Assembly (NCBI GenBank): GCA_009746045.1
Contig: RPFO01000412.1
Coordinates: forward strand, 16,001-80,000
Source of the DNA: Mesostigma viride
Taxonomy: Eukaryota; Streptophyta; Mesostigmatophyceae; Mesostigmatales; Mesostigmataceae
Reading direction: 5' to 3'
Length of the DNA stretch: 64,000 nucleotides
In this document: piece after piece, positions 46,301 to 54,430 of the stretch
How positions within the stretch are numbered: position 1 is the first letter of the stretch
Layout: each line of letters starts with the position of its first letter
Notes under the pieces: model-generated
Seen by the model: only the letters and a program-made list of their open reading frames with translations
The model's database searches: none
Told to the model about the DNA's origin: nothing
Program-made: the position numbers and the translations under genes

Positions 46301-47472
46301 TCACACCTCCTAAGCTATACTTGCTACCGGCACTGTACCTAACTACTTCGTTGCCTTTATCACCAGGTGTGGGCGTCGGGGGAGATGTACGTGGGCCACT
46401 TCTCCCATGGCCAAGAGGATGGGCAGGGCGTGCTGTTCGATAAGCTGCGGCGGCGCCGCGTGCTCGGGCGATGGAAGGTGAGAAGCAGGAAGACAGTGGA
46501 GCACCGGATTACAGCACAAGTGGGCGTGGGTGCTCAACGGGTGAAAGATGATTGCTCGTCTCCATCCCCGTTTCGTTGATTATCTATGGTTTCGCACCAG
46601 AGAACAGCAACCATGGTACGGTGACTACGGCGTAGTGACCACGGTACAGTGAACATGGTAACAGTAACGGCGCGTTTCCTTATTTCTCTATACCCAAACG
46701 TCTAGACGTAGTGACCATGTGACCATGGTATTGTGACCGTGGTACTGTGATCGTGGTAGTGGGTAGTGGCAGTGGCGCTTCATTATCGCTTACATAGCAG
46801 CATTTTCATGCTACTAATTACTCTTTCCCTTGGGCAAGAGCTAGGCAGGCAAGTTGAACAGAAACAACAAGCTGTGACATCAGGAAAATGGCTAGGTAAC
46901 TCCCCCTTCCCATCATTCCCACATTGTTATCTGAGTGACCACGTCTGAAGTACCACATGATGTGTGAATAACCACATGTGGCGTGCTGTGTACTGTTTTC
47001 CGTATCTTGCTTGGTTCTTTCTTTCGCCCTCGTCTTTAGCAGCGATTCTTGAGCCCCGCTTCTTAAGCCCGTAGCGTAAGAGTTCCCAATGAGCATCTTC
47101 TAAAGGCGTGCATCTATCGTATGTATTCAACTAGTATCATACTTCTGGTATCATACTTCTGGTGTCATACTTCTGGTATCATGTTTTGTTCTTCTTCGTT
47201 TTGTTGTTGTTTTTGCTACGATATTTTCTCATCAACAGGAGGGCACGCTGGCGGAAGAGATCGTGGAGAAAGTGTGCGACCCCACGAGTGACGGCACTGT
47301 GTACCTGGACATGTCGTCCGGTAGCGCCAAACCGTGGGGGGGTGGGACCGGGCATGCGATCGTCATCTACACCAAGAAGGGAGACGAGGGCGTGTACGTG
47401 GGGACGCTGGACGCGGGGCGGCGCGAGGGGGGAGGGATCCTTGTGGACGCGCAGGAGGTGGTCAGCATCGGG
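29500..47472 (+). CDS. MORN-repeat protein gene, eleven visible exons (partial)
   Basis: The exons are 29,500-29,591; 30,759-30,856; 32,326-32,420; 33,221-33,396; 34,303-34,386; 34,746-36,001; 38,061-38,093; 38,670-38,864; 39,387-39,569; 46,367-46,477; 47,239-47,472. Every junction has an AG acceptor and GT donor, and reading phases agree across all ten introns, giving about 850 codons without a stop. The product has a dozen or more MORN motifs (Y-x-G-x-W/F-x-x-G-x-x-H-G-x-G), known elsewhere for lipid-membrane binding, protein scaffolding and axonemal proteins. No kinase, SET or other catalytic domain is seen in the visible part. The first exon opens in mid-codon and the last ends at a donor site, so both termini are missing. 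Introns run from about 0.4 to 6.8 kb and are full of repeats. Confidence 0.9.
31085..31240. repeat. ~60-bp tandem repeat in MORN intron 2
   Basis: About three units of 'atgctctatcaaacggtatcgggg...gcggaaggtgcatgcggaagcaca', spaced near 60 bp. Non-coding. Confidence 0.75.
31806..31980. repeat. 87-bp tandem duplication in MORN intron 2
   Basis: Two nearly identical 87-bp units, each starting 'gccgcttgctcatgcccctt' (31,806 and 31,893). Confidence 0.88.
33012..33165 (+). pseudogene. Two decayed duplicates of MORN exon 4 start
   Basis: Upstream of the real exon 4 (33,221) the phrase 'gagggccagctgca(c/t)ggcgtg' recurs at 33,121, and a more diverged copy ('gtgccaggtacatggtgtgg') at 33,021. The nearer copy keeps a recognisable acceptor ('ctggccag'). 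Spacings are about 102 and 113 bp. Neither copy has a usable donor or an intact frame, so they are exon relics in the present intron. Confidence 0.75.
33884..34023. repeat. 22-bp tandem repeat in MORN intron 4
   Basis: About six copies of 'ctaccttgtgacatgccgct' type sequence, each about 22 bp. Confidence 0.88.
34746..36001 (+). CDS. MORN gene, exon 6 (long, low-complexity linker)
   Basis: This 1,256-bp exon starts with a MORN half-motif (NGARYVGLFSQG). It then runs through S/G/T-rich and N/S-rich low-complexity stretches interrupted by a short ordered segment with MORN character (YPDGSWFQGYVASGMPLPG). It closes with two further motifs (WADGSTYEGMLQEGRPVGKG and WSFVGRVSEETGVVEGWGKL). The donor site follows SYE, which joins in frame to exon 7 (GDFQQGLFHGQ) to rebuild a MORN repeat. 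The linker is probably disordered, and its large size may mark a lineage-specific expansion. Confidence 0.85.
36237..36292 (+). pseudogene. Decayed duplicate of MORN exon 6 end and donor site
   Basis: The sequence 'ggatgccagagcacgggcgg...ccacgaggtgggtcctcg' copies the exon 6 end and its donor ('gatggcagagcacgggcgct...ctacgaggtgggtcctt', 35,971-36,011) at an offset of 271 bp. It has point changes and lies within the intron. Confidence 0.65.
36395..36500 (-). other. tRNA-like sequence on the minus strand, possible SINE
   Basis: On the minus strand 'tgtgttcgaatccgg' (36,404-36,418) matches a pol III B box and T-loop. About 60 bases upstream 'tcgctcgggatg' resembles an A box with several mismatches. 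The spacing would suit a tRNA with a long variable arm or a tRNA-derived SINE. No closing acceptor stem was found. Confidence 0.3.
36597..36672. repeat. 21-bp minisatellite, small outlying block
   Basis: Three to four units of 'gcatacgggtaaactgtgtat', the same unit as the large array at 37,204-37,756. Confidence 0.85.
37204..37756. repeat. 21-bp minisatellite in MORN intron 6, about 26 units
   Basis: Units of 'gcatacgggtaaactgtgtat' with a few indels. Long ORFs on both strands (YPYAYTV and MHTGKLC repeats) are artefacts of the 21-bp period. The array lies in the intron between exons 6 and 7. Confidence 0.92.
38061..39569 (+). CDS. MORN gene, exons 7-9
   Basis: Exon 7 is a micro-exon of 33 bp (eleven codons). 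Exon 8 (65 codons) reads LYRGEFYHGMYHGKGVFIWPSG and then YSGTWARDQMQGQGRL. Exon 9 (61 codons) reads VCEGGWVAGSLHGYAEYNW and then SYYLGGVDRGKHSGYGKK. All are phase 0 on both sides, so any of them could be skipped without loss of frame. The last 78 bp of exon 9 are repeated in the following intron at 39,607-39,684. Confidence 0.87.
39607..39684 (+). pseudogene. Near-identical 78-bp duplicate of MORN exon 9 end
   Basis: It repeats 39,492-39,569 with one visible substitution, offset 115 bp. It ends GGCAAGAAG|GCCCGT where the real exon ends GGCAAGAAG|GTGGGT, so the donor site is absent and splicing here is not expected. It is recent, judged by its identity. Confidence 0.85.
39700..40376. other. 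Unassigned intronic sequence left of the inverted duplication
   Basis: Contains repeated phrases 'gcaaactgttgccg' and 'gcgcaaactcttccg' (39,829-40,080). At 40,205-40,255 there is an extra copy of the 'accaataaatgatcggtttg' motif that also occurs at 40,390 and 40,635 in the left arm. No ORF with a recognisable domain is present. Confidence 0.5.
40740..41251. mobile_element. 512-bp MITE with 32-bp perfect inverted termini and TA duplication
   Basis: It begins 'ccgtagtggctgaaatcac' and ends with the exact reverse complement (41,220-41,251). TA flanks it on both sides (40,738-40,739 and 41,252-41,253). The matching place in the right arm (around 43,822) reads 'cttgtctataaaacc', a single TA with no insert. 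TA targets and short terminal repeats fit a Tc1/mariner-type or similar non-autonomous DNA transposon. No transposase ORF is present. Confidence 0.92.
41264..42391 (+). CDS. 2-oxoglutarate/Fe(II) oxygenase-like protein, copy A
   Basis: An intact 375-codon ORF. Residues ~37-125 are strongly basic and probably bind nucleic acid or are disordered. The C-terminal half has the double-stranded beta-helix signature of Fe(II)/2-oxoglutarate dioxygenases: H258-x-D260 (CPHSDM), a distal histidine at 329 or 331 (FHACHVHAG) and an arginine 16-18 residues later (R347, HWRFFF) for the co-substrate. Such enzymes hydroxylate or demethylate proteins, nucleic acids or small molecules. The subfamily is not resolved: phytanoyl-CoA-like, TET/JBP-like or virus/transposon-associated types are possible. 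Methionine 34 or 37 (41,363 or 41,372) may be the real start, as the first 33 residues look non-conserved and hydrophobic. The MITE ends 12 bp upstream of the ORF. Confidence 0.8.
   Translation: MCMRLVHWQRNCDGYRNFLLLTVFCICSLYFRLMAGMSTQPKLSHSARMAGLRHSFDKAQVTKHLEYRGKRNGQAKESYTNKIEAMDENEKVAHAIKRRGIVNKHRENETQERHAERKQKATLVKSIPIPDRLCFFLDQVIESETNPTRKALLQSVRDLGYVKIAGSKYIDKRTVDLLKEVGKELQAKESAGVNLFRNVPDDLTNDRTAYKIALDDEGYDCIRRPLQGVVDQVLGEKYAVHNCYALYSKPGCDPQCPHSDMARKLEEHPTYSFLLSSDPKAKWISFDGSLQATGHNDPMNNLRIREGQGVKKSNLTFGKGAMIMFHACHVHAGASYPKEEYPQGHWRFFFQASRMGAGGNDTAAVSYYTYKPKAE
42400..42530. repeat. GC-hairpin module (also at 45,386-45,520 inverted)
   Basis: The sequence 'gggcttcgcccccgggcccc' is followed by 'ggtagtaaccaatattgtgc' and ends in 'aacctgtgcacattt'. 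An inverted, nearly identical copy lies at 45,386-45,520. The start can fold into a short GC stem. The module replaces the normal 3' flank of oxygenase copy A. Confidence 0.75.
42684..43811 (-). CDS. 2-oxoglutarate/Fe(II) oxygenase-like protein, copy B
   Basis: The mirror copy of copy A, also 375 codons with no stop. I count ten amino-acid differences from copy A. One changes the middle residue of the iron motif (HSD to HFD), which leaves both ligands in place. The distal histidines and the arginine are unchanged. Its upstream region lacks the MITE, so it keeps the presumed native 5' flank. The tail-to-tail arrangement with copy A would allow transcripts of the pair to form a long double-stranded RNA. 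Confidence 0.8.
   Translation of the reverse strand: MCMRLVHWQRNCDGYRNVLLLTVFCICSLYFRLMAGMSTQPKLSHSARMAALRHSSDKAQVTKHLEYRGKRNGQAKESYTNKIEAMDENEKVAHAIKRRGIVNKHRENETQERHAERKQKANLVKSIPVPDRLCFFLDQVIESETNPTRKALLQSVRDLGYVKIAGSKYIDKRTVDLLKEVGKELQAKESAGVNLFRNVPDDLTNDRTAYKIALDDEGYDCIRRPLQGVVDQVLGEKYAVHNCYTLYSKPGCDPQCPHFDMARKLEEHPTYSFLLSSDPKAKWISFDGSLQATGHNDPMNNLRIHEGQGVKKSNLTFGKGAMIMFHACHVHAGASYPKEEYPQGHWRFFFQASRMGARGNDTAAVSYYTYEPKAE
44187..44357 (+). pseudogene. 3'-end fragment of a third oxygenase element copy
   Basis: It starts 'aaccaaaagcagagtaaggt', the last codons and stop of the oxygenase gene, and continues through the 3' flank ('gtgagtcgcgacctcctgaa...ttaacatctgaggt'). It matches the reverse complement of 42,533-42,700. 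It directly abuts the outer end of the right arm, so three partial or whole copies are clustered. Confidence 0.8.
44503..44577 (-). mobile_element. 3'-end fragment of the 330-bp dispersed repeat
   Basis: Read on the minus strand it gives 'ggcaggctcgatctaccatg...ggcctgcgctggttgtctcc', matching the end of the copies at 1,291 and 49,920. Only this end is present, as for a truncated insertion. Confidence 0.7.
44771..44990. repeat. ~122-bp direct duplication in MORN intron 9
   Basis: The block 'aaaaggagccaattttacc...catacaagcaaaatcattgtgcaatttttt...gtacttgtgacctt' (44,771 onward) is repeated from about 44,893 with minor changes. Confidence 0.8.
45386..45520. repeat. GC-hairpin module, inverted copy
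   Basis: This is the reverse complement of 42,400-42,530, including 'cccgggggcgaagccccc'. It is probably a piece of the same mobile family as the inverted duplication. Confidence 0.75.
45707..45966. repeat. 24-bp pyrimidine-rich minisatellite
   Basis: Units of 'tctccacccaccccacctcc' plus 'agtt' (24 bp), with some 23-bp variants that break the frame. A PVSPPTPP-repeat ORF runs through it but is simple sequence inside MORN intron 9. Confidence 0.88.
46131..46263 (+). pseudogene. Two duplicates of the MORN exon 10 acceptor
   Basis: The phrase 'ccaggtgtgggcgtcggg' occurs at 46,131, 46,246 and 46,363, about 116 bp apart. Only the last leads into an open MORN exon; the first two diverge after about 25 bp. 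Each copy contains AGGT, so each could act as acceptor or donor. Confidence 0.78.
46367..47472 (+). CDS. MORN gene, exons 10-11 (C-terminal visible part)
   Basis: Exon 10 (37 codons) carries GEMYVGHFSHGQEDGQGVLF. Exon 11 (78 codons) starts with an acidic segment (LAEEIVEKVCDPTSDG), then a G-rich stretch, and ends with a MORN motif (VYVGTLDAGRREGGG). Both are phase 0. Exon 11 is followed by GTATGT, so at least one more exon is expected; I could not find it by 48,500. Decayed duplicates of the exon-10 acceptor and the exon-11 donor lie next to the functional sites. Confidence 0.83.
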
Positions 47473-47550
47473 GTATGTTCAGGATGGCTTATGCTTGCAT
47501 TCTGTCAGTTACATTTGAAGACTAACTTCCTGTCCATCATGTCTATGAGC

Positions 47551-47590
47551 CACTGATGCGCTGGAGGTGGTCAGCATCGGGGTATGTGCG
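47551..47590 (+). pseudogene. Duplicate of the MORN exon 11 end and donor
   Basis: The sequence 'gatgcgctggaggtggtcagcatcggggtatgt' repeats the exon 11 end ('gacgcgcaggaggtggtcag...') 109 bp downstream, including GTATGT. It could serve as an alternative donor if the intervening stop were spliced out, but it is more likely a relic. Confidence 0.75.
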
Positions 47591-49919
47591 CCGGCATATT
47601 CTACCGTTTACGTGATGACATGTTGTTAAAAATGGATACCGGCACGGTTTGTTTGTTAGCTGGTCCGATTGGCCATAATTGGGGTTCATTATGCTAACAT
47701 GAAGGATGGCACATCTTCATGGATGGAGGCCAGCGTGAAATGATAGCTTTACTGATTAGGGAAAAGGTGTGTTCGGAAGGGTATGCTGGATTCATGCGAG
47801 TATCGTATCGGTGCTGATGTCATCAAGGAGTGCTACGAGTACACGGGATATTTCGAGATGCCAGCACAAGGATGGGTGTGCCCACTTGTGGCAGCGTAGG
47901 GCCGCAGCGCCGCACATGGGTAGTCATTCTACTGAATTTAGCTTCTAATTCTTGCAATGGCGTTAAGGATGTGTCGCGAAGGAATCCCTGTTGTGCGTGC
48001 AATGGTTGGCAGCAGCTTTATGCTAGGGCATATAGAGGGTGTCATGTTTCTTGCTGAACAATAGCTTTTGAAAGATTTTGGTGGCTTCGCGGCGTGAAAT
48101 ATGGCTCACGACAAAAGGAACTCTTTGTGTGTTATGCCGTTGCGTGCAGCAATGGTGCCAAGATGAGCTTCAAAGGACGGCGGACTGCCTGTACGGCCAA
48201 TGAAGGGCAGGTCACTCACTGCCACCAAAGCTGTCACTGGTCGATAACTTGTGCATGTGGAGCACGGCCATGGAAGCATAGCAGACTGCCAGGCCGGGAC
48301 ATGCCCATCCCCAGAGGGAAATCAAAATGAATTTTGTGACTGCGTGAGGCGGCCTGGTTTTACCAGCACTTACTAACAGGTAACCTAAATGTCTTTGTTT
48401 TACACTGATCGTGGGGGCCCTGACCTGTTGCGCTGTGGTAACCACACCATGTTGCCGGTGGCGGCCACGCTGATGTGGGGGACGTGGCCTGCACGGCCTT
48501 GAGCCAGCGTTCTATGCAAGAAACCTATTAGCAACATGACGTGGACCTCACACTGAGCACAATGCCTCAATTTCTCTACTAGTAATTTTTGCCCCATCAT
48601 TTATTTACGGTGGTGGTGACGAGGGTGAAGCACATTAATCAAGTATGATAAACCATATGTTATCAGCAAAAGTTTCTGCCAAGCTTGTTCAAATTTACAA
48701 ACACCATTTTCAAGGTCAGTATCGTTCATTCACTCATTCATTCACGTGCCTCCGTTGGGAGCGTCACGTACGGACTCACAGGGTACCGACTTTTTCCGTA
48801 TAGGTAGGTGCCTTTCAATATCCCTGTTCTCAGGCCCGGAGTGCAGCCCCTTCCTGCACTGACCGTACGTGGCACTGCGGTGACCACTGGGCAGTGATCA
48901 TTGACCGTGGGCGCCGGTGACCACTGGGCAATTGGCTATGGTGCAAGGGCGAGGATAGCTCTGTGGTTTGCGACCTCGGCTCATCCTACCGATTACAACC
49001 CCCCCCCCCCCCCCCCCCGTTAAGAATCCCAGGTTTAAGATTTATGAGACCCTGGATTGGACCTCTACTAGTAGTAAAGAAGCAGTAGAATGTAGTAGAA
49101 TGGAATAACAGTATCGGGGTTCTTTGAACGGAGTTTCTTCTATACGTGAATGCGGGAACAAGAGGCCGCTGGATGAGCGGCTTATAGGTCGTAGTGTTTT
49201 CTCGTAGCTGTTTGGCTAGAGCTTTTGTGATTAGTAGATGCAATATAGTGCATGGTTGAAAAACACTTATTGGTTCTTTAAGATCGAGTGGCCCTGGATT
49301 GGTCGGACCCCAGTCTTAAACGTGTGGGGGGGGCGGGGGGGGGGGGGGCATAGTCGGGAAGACCAGGCGGCTGCTCACAAGTGTGCGGCTGACACAATCA
49401 CAGTCTTTCATGTGCAGGGCCGCGCGCGCAGGCATACGGTGTTGTTCTTAGTCAGTTGCATCGTTTTCCCGTCTTTGTTCTTATCGTGTCGATTTCATCA
49501 CGACTCTTGTTGAACTCTTGCATCGTTTGTTGGTCAAAGACTATGACCGAGACATTATGCTCCGTCAAGTCCGGTGTTTTTTGCAACGTCACCCACATCT
49601 GTTCGGTGCTGCCCCTTGGCACAAGCTCTACAAACAGGTCGTGGACCGGCTGCCGGATCGCGTAGTATCTCCGCATATCTGAACCCTGTGATGCCAGGTC
49701 TCCTTTGCGGACGTTCCGAGCTTGGCACTGGATTCGTTGTCCACATCGTCGCGTCGCTGCAGCAACACAAAGTTTTCTGGCATACAAAAGGGCTTTTGGT
49801 TCCCGCCGCACATTTGAAAGTGCTGTCCTCCGGATTTTTGCCTTTGCACCGTGTGCAGTTCTTGGACGTTTGGAATCATGGCATGGCTATAACGTAATGA
49901 CTGACTAGCTAGACCCTTA
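47591..49919. other. Unassigned region with long C and G runs
   Basis: No gene is supported. A run of twenty C (48,999-49,018) and an interrupted run of 22 G (49,326-49,348) flank a 300-bp segment. Minus-strand frames at 49,452-49,900 overlap one another and have cysteine-rich and charged stretches (for example CTRCKGKNPEDSTFKC, and VHDLFVELVPRG in another frame) that look like a frame-shifted gene relic, but I cannot name a family. Confidence 0.4.
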
Positions 49920-50256
49920 CAGTGGTTTTCCATTTGCGGGTATTTCCTCGTAAATGGTGGGAGAGCGATCGCAGCAATGGTGGTCACCACTAGACACTCC
50001 CGGCCGGCCAGTTAGGCTCGAAACACACGCCCTGATCAAGCAAGCTGTTTCCGGCCCCACTGTCTCGGTCTGACATTTAGTCGCTCTACACGTAAGCCAG
50101 CCATAATTTCAATGCACAAGGCTACACATTTCCATCACCATTCATGTTCATCATCCTGAACGACTCGAACACGCGGACAAGATAACGGCAGGCTCGAGCT
50201 ATACCGTGGTCCAGATTCTCCCGATTTCTGGCCTGCGCTGGTTGTCTCCTTGATAC
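49920..50256 (+). mobile_element. Dispersed ~330-bp repeat, copy 2
   Basis: Near-identical to 1,291-1,617 from 'cagtggttttccatttgcgg' to 'gttgtctccttgatac'. It differs by a short 'ccgg' duplication and scattered substitutions. Confidence 0.78.
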
Positions 50257-50595
50257 GCGCTTAACTGGCACGGCCCTCCCCACCATCGCCACCGGCATCG
50301 AGGACCACCCGCTCCCGGCCGTGCGCGCACGTACGCCGTACGGGTAGTACTGCCGGGGCCATGCATCTCCGAGCTCAGACCTGTATGGCTGGCAGCCGGG
50401 CCTGGTCATCCCACGAAATTAAATTTGTAGGCACTTCACAGATCGAACCCGATCGAGGAGCCCGATCAAGCTGCGAACCATCTTCAACGATTCTGGTAAG
50501 CCATGAATACACTCGCGGCTTAGCGGCTTCAGCAGTGAGTAACTCCCCTTCTTCCCGGCTGCCTCTTCAGTGCCTTCTTCGAAGCCCTCAGGCTG

Positions 50596-50898
<303 letters not shown>

Positions 50899-50899
50899 G

Positions 50900-52092
50900 C
50901 AAAGGGCCGGCAGTGAGCCAGGTTCAGTGTGAGCTAGTGCGCCGTATTATGCTGTAAATACACCGTATTATACGAATCCCCAAATTATACGCTGCCTACC
51001 CAAGGGTAAATATCTGGACAAGGATGTTGTCTTTCTTGTTCAAAGCCTGTCTCAAAGAGGGATAGGAGGACGTTTTTAACGTTGTTGCTATGTTGCTGAT
51101 TCATTACTGCGAAGAAAGAGCCTTTTCAGTTGTTCACAAGAAGTCGGAAACTGCCACATGGAATGGATCGAATTACCCATGCAGGCCATGCAAGTGACGC
51201 AAGGTGCATATGAGGTTATTCAGGCCATGGCTAAGATTCCACCGGCCGGGGCGCCACCCGTGGACCTTTCGGGATAGGCTATAGGCATGGATATTGTTGC
51301 ACGGATGCAACATGCCCTTTGTGGTATTAAATTATCCGTCCCGGTCGATCGATCGGCGCCGACCGTAATCCGGCGCCAGTGCCGAGGCCATAGTATATAG
51401 TTGGCAGCCGAGGCAATCCGTGTGGAAGTAAGTGTTGAAGTTTTGCTGACGAACTTGGCCTTTGCCGGCGCCGTAGGCGGACCTAGCGCCTAAACGGGAG
51501 TTACGGGACAGCCAAGTGGCACTGCACACACGTTATGATGGTTCCAACGGACATTTGGGTATTTTTCAGGAGAGGCCTCTAGCCGTACTGGTTCTAGACG
51601 GTTCGAGAAGCCCGTCCCCGCGGACCTGACGTCATGCCTGGTTGGCAGCGCCAGGCGCAGCCACTGAACGGGGACGAAGGGACAAAATAGGCAAGGCACA
51701 AGCCAGCTATGCCAGCAATCTGGACCTTGTATCGTAATTTACCACGTTGCTCTACAGATTATTTACCATCGCTTAATCCTGGAGTGTAATTCTCCTGTGG
51801 GCTCGAGTGTGAATCCCTCGCCTACTGGGTGTAAGTCTTCCCGCATTGAGTGTGGTAACATTGTAATATATAACCATTTTTCCGGGTTTGAGCTTATTCG
51901 TATTGTGTGACAAGTATTCTTAAGCCACCATCGTGCGCTGTGACGCATAGGAAGTCAAAGGTCTTTCGCATTCATTCTCAATCATTAAGGCGCTATTTTT
52001 AATAATAGCCATACGTGTTAAAGATATGTGTTACCCATGCACGTCGCAATGGGCTCACGCCAGGGCAGCCCCCTGGCATGTCAATAATCTGG
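50900..52092. other. Unassigned region, nothing recognised
   Basis: Only ORFs under 75 codons without recognisable domains; no repeats of note apart from a short 'cggtcgatcgatcggcgccgaccg' palindrome near 51,340. Confidence 0.5.
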
Positions 52093-53462
52093 AGGCCTGC
52101 GGATGGTTCCCAGCCGGATAGATGGCTCATGGCAGGTAGCCATGAAGGAGACCACTGACCCCCTTAAGTCCGTGGGGCCGGCTCCGCGTGTGACCAAGTA
52201 TGGCATATTCACAGGGATTCGGGCCATGGTGCCCACAAAACCGTAACTAGGTCTTAGATGGCTAGAGCTCCCTCCCATGCATCCCATCCCATCCCAATGA
52301 TCCCATCCCATCCCATCCCATCCCATCCCATCCCATCCCATCCGTGCATCCCATCCCATCCCATCCCATCCCATCCCATCCCATCCCATCCCATCCCATC
52401 CCATCCCATCTGGCATCCCATCCCATCCCATCCCATCCCATCCCATCCCATCCCATCCCATCCCATCCCATCCCATCCCATCCCATCCCATCCCATCCCA
52501 TCCCATCCCATCCCATCCCATCCCATCCCATCCCATCCCATCCCATCCCATCCCATCCCATCCCATCCCATCCCATCCCATCCCATCCCATCCCATCCCA
52601 TCCCATCCCATCCCATCCCATCCCATCCCATCCCATCCCATCCCATCCCATCCCATCCCATCCCATCCCATCCCATCCCATCCCATCCCATCCCATCCCA
52701 TCCCATCCCATCCCATCCCATCCCATCCATGCATCCCATCCCATCCCATCCCATCCCATCCCATCCCATCCCATCCCATCCCATCCCATCCCATCCCATC
52801 CCATCCCATCCCATCCCATCCCATCCCATCCCATCCCATCCCATCCCATCCCATCCCATCCCATCCCATCCCATCCCATCCCATCCCATCCCATCATCCC
52901 ATCCCATCCCATCCCATCCCATCCCATCCCATCCCATCCCATCCCATCCCATCCCATCGATCCCATCCCATTCCATCCCATCCCATCCCATCCCATCCCA
53001 TCCCATCCCATCCCATCCCATCCCATCCCATCCCATCCCATCCCATCCCATCCCATCCCATCCCATCCCATCCCATCCCATCCCATCCCATCCCATCCCA
53101 TCCCATCCCATCCCATCCCATCCCATCCCATCCCATCCCATCCCATCCCATCCCATCCCATCCCATCCCATCCCATCCCATCCCATCCCATCCCATCCCA
53201 TCCCATCCCATCCCATCCCATCCCATCCCATCCCATCCCATCCCATCCCATCCCATCCCATCCCATCCCATCCCATCCCATCCCATCCCATCCCATCCCA
53301 TCCCATCCCATCCCATCCCATCCCATCCCATCCCATCCCATCCCATCCCATCCCAATGATCCCATCCCATCCCATCCCACCCCCCTGTCGGCTGTACTGA
53401 GAACTTATGCTCATGCAGCTCACGTAACGCTGTTACTTGTTAATTAATTAATTATTTATTTA
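52093..53462. mobile_element. Dispersed module with expanded CCCAT array
   Basis: The left part (52,093-52,276) and right tail (53,381-53,462) match the module at 13,745-14,036. Between them is the CCCAT array. It ends in 'gttaattaattaattattta'. The reading frames with hundreds of codons here are products of the 5-bp repeat. Confidence 0.78.
52277..53380. repeat. (CCCAT)n array, ~1.1 kb
   Basis: More than 200 copies of the pentamer CCCAT with a handful of interruptions (near 52,342, 52,410, 52,727, 52,893, 52,957, 52,971 and 53,355). A 5-bp unit shifts through all frames every 15 bp and never meets a stop, which explains the very long IPSHP and GMGWD frames on both strands. Confidence 0.97.
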
Positions 53463-53487
53463 AGATTCCTTCCCCTCCCCTGAGGAC

Positions 53488-53735
53488 AAGCAGCGGTTCC
53501 TTTCTTGTCGCAAGAGGTTGCACGACCTCACCGGGCTCACCTGGACGCTGGACGACGACCTGACCCCGGATTTGGCGGGGCCCGCTCAGCAGCAGCAGCG
53601 ACGCGACCTGTGCATGGCCGGAATACCTCCGCCACAAGCAAGATCCCCAGAAGCCCAAGGTGTACAAGAGGGGCGGGGACCTGATGATCAACCACAAGAT
53701 GTGGACGCCCCCTGCTGCGGGCTGGATTAGCCCTT
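53488..53735 (+). pseudogene. Relic resembling a LINE ORF1-like C-terminal domain, copy 1
   Basis: Frames here read KQRFLS..., then WTLDDDLTPD, QQQQRRDL, WPEYLRHKQDPQ and GGDLMINHKMWTPP, with one frame change. The pattern (acidic DDDLTP, QxxxRRxL, then a short basic/glycine end) recalls the C-terminal domain of some LINE ORF1 proteins. The inverted copy at 55,440-55,650 starts with ATGGCCAAGCAGCGG, suggesting the original start. Family assignment is an inference from motif memory; neither copy is intact. Confidence 0.4.
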
Positions 53736-53883
53736 GTAATAATTGGTAGCCGTCACAGCCGCCATGGCAGCCATTGGCAGCCATGCCTAGAATGTAAGCA
53801 ATGCCTACTATAGCCTTGCCAGTTGCCACCATACCTAGTCACGTGCACCGCTAACGCACGGCCGGTACAAGTGAGCCAGCCAT

Positions 53884-53944
53884 AGCCTAGCTTAGCCTAG
53901 CTTAGCCTAGCTTAGCCTAGCTTAGCCTAGCTTAGCCTAGCTTA
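53884..53944. repeat. 10-bp 'cctagcttag' tandem repeat
   Basis: Six consecutive copies. A decayed counterpart ('aaggctaagctaaggctatgg') is found in the inverted segment near 55,305. Confidence 0.88.
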
Positions 53945-54430
53945 GCATTAGAACAGCCAGCCATGCTACGCCCTAGCTATGCTTCGCTTGCACTTGCCCA
54001 CGTTCCTGGCCATGATATGCTCACGCGGGTCTTTATATTGCACCCACACACTGGCAGAATTTGCCAGATCGTCTATCGTGTCCAATTGCTGCTGTGGCAT
54101 GGCTCCGCAACTCCCCAACGGGAGCATGTGTTTAATTAATTAATTAATTAACTAATTAATTAAATTAATTAGTGGCTAAGATTGCCCTCATGCATGCGCA
54201 AGTTGGGGTGCACTACTAGGTGGCTGCCCAGGCTGGGCATACACAGGCTGGCAAGGTGAGTGGAGCGTATATGGCCAGAATTACCTTGCAAGCGCAGTCA
54301 CGTGTCTAGTAATTAATACATTAATTGCAAGGGTGCAGACGTGCGAGGGCGAACGGGAGCGGGCACATGCCTGCATGGCCAATAATCGTGCTCCTGTTGG
54401 TGAGGGCATGGCTCCAGCACCGGAGTGCTT

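Noticed and set aside
49452-49990. Possible piggyBac-like C-terminal cysteine cluster on the minus strand
   Set aside because: Only one loose CxxC...C pattern, frame breaks all around, and no DDE core.
52254-53447. Several 150-390 codon ORFs of GMGWD or IPSHP repeats on both strands
   Set aside because: They arise automatically from the CCCAT repeat, which has no stop in any frame.
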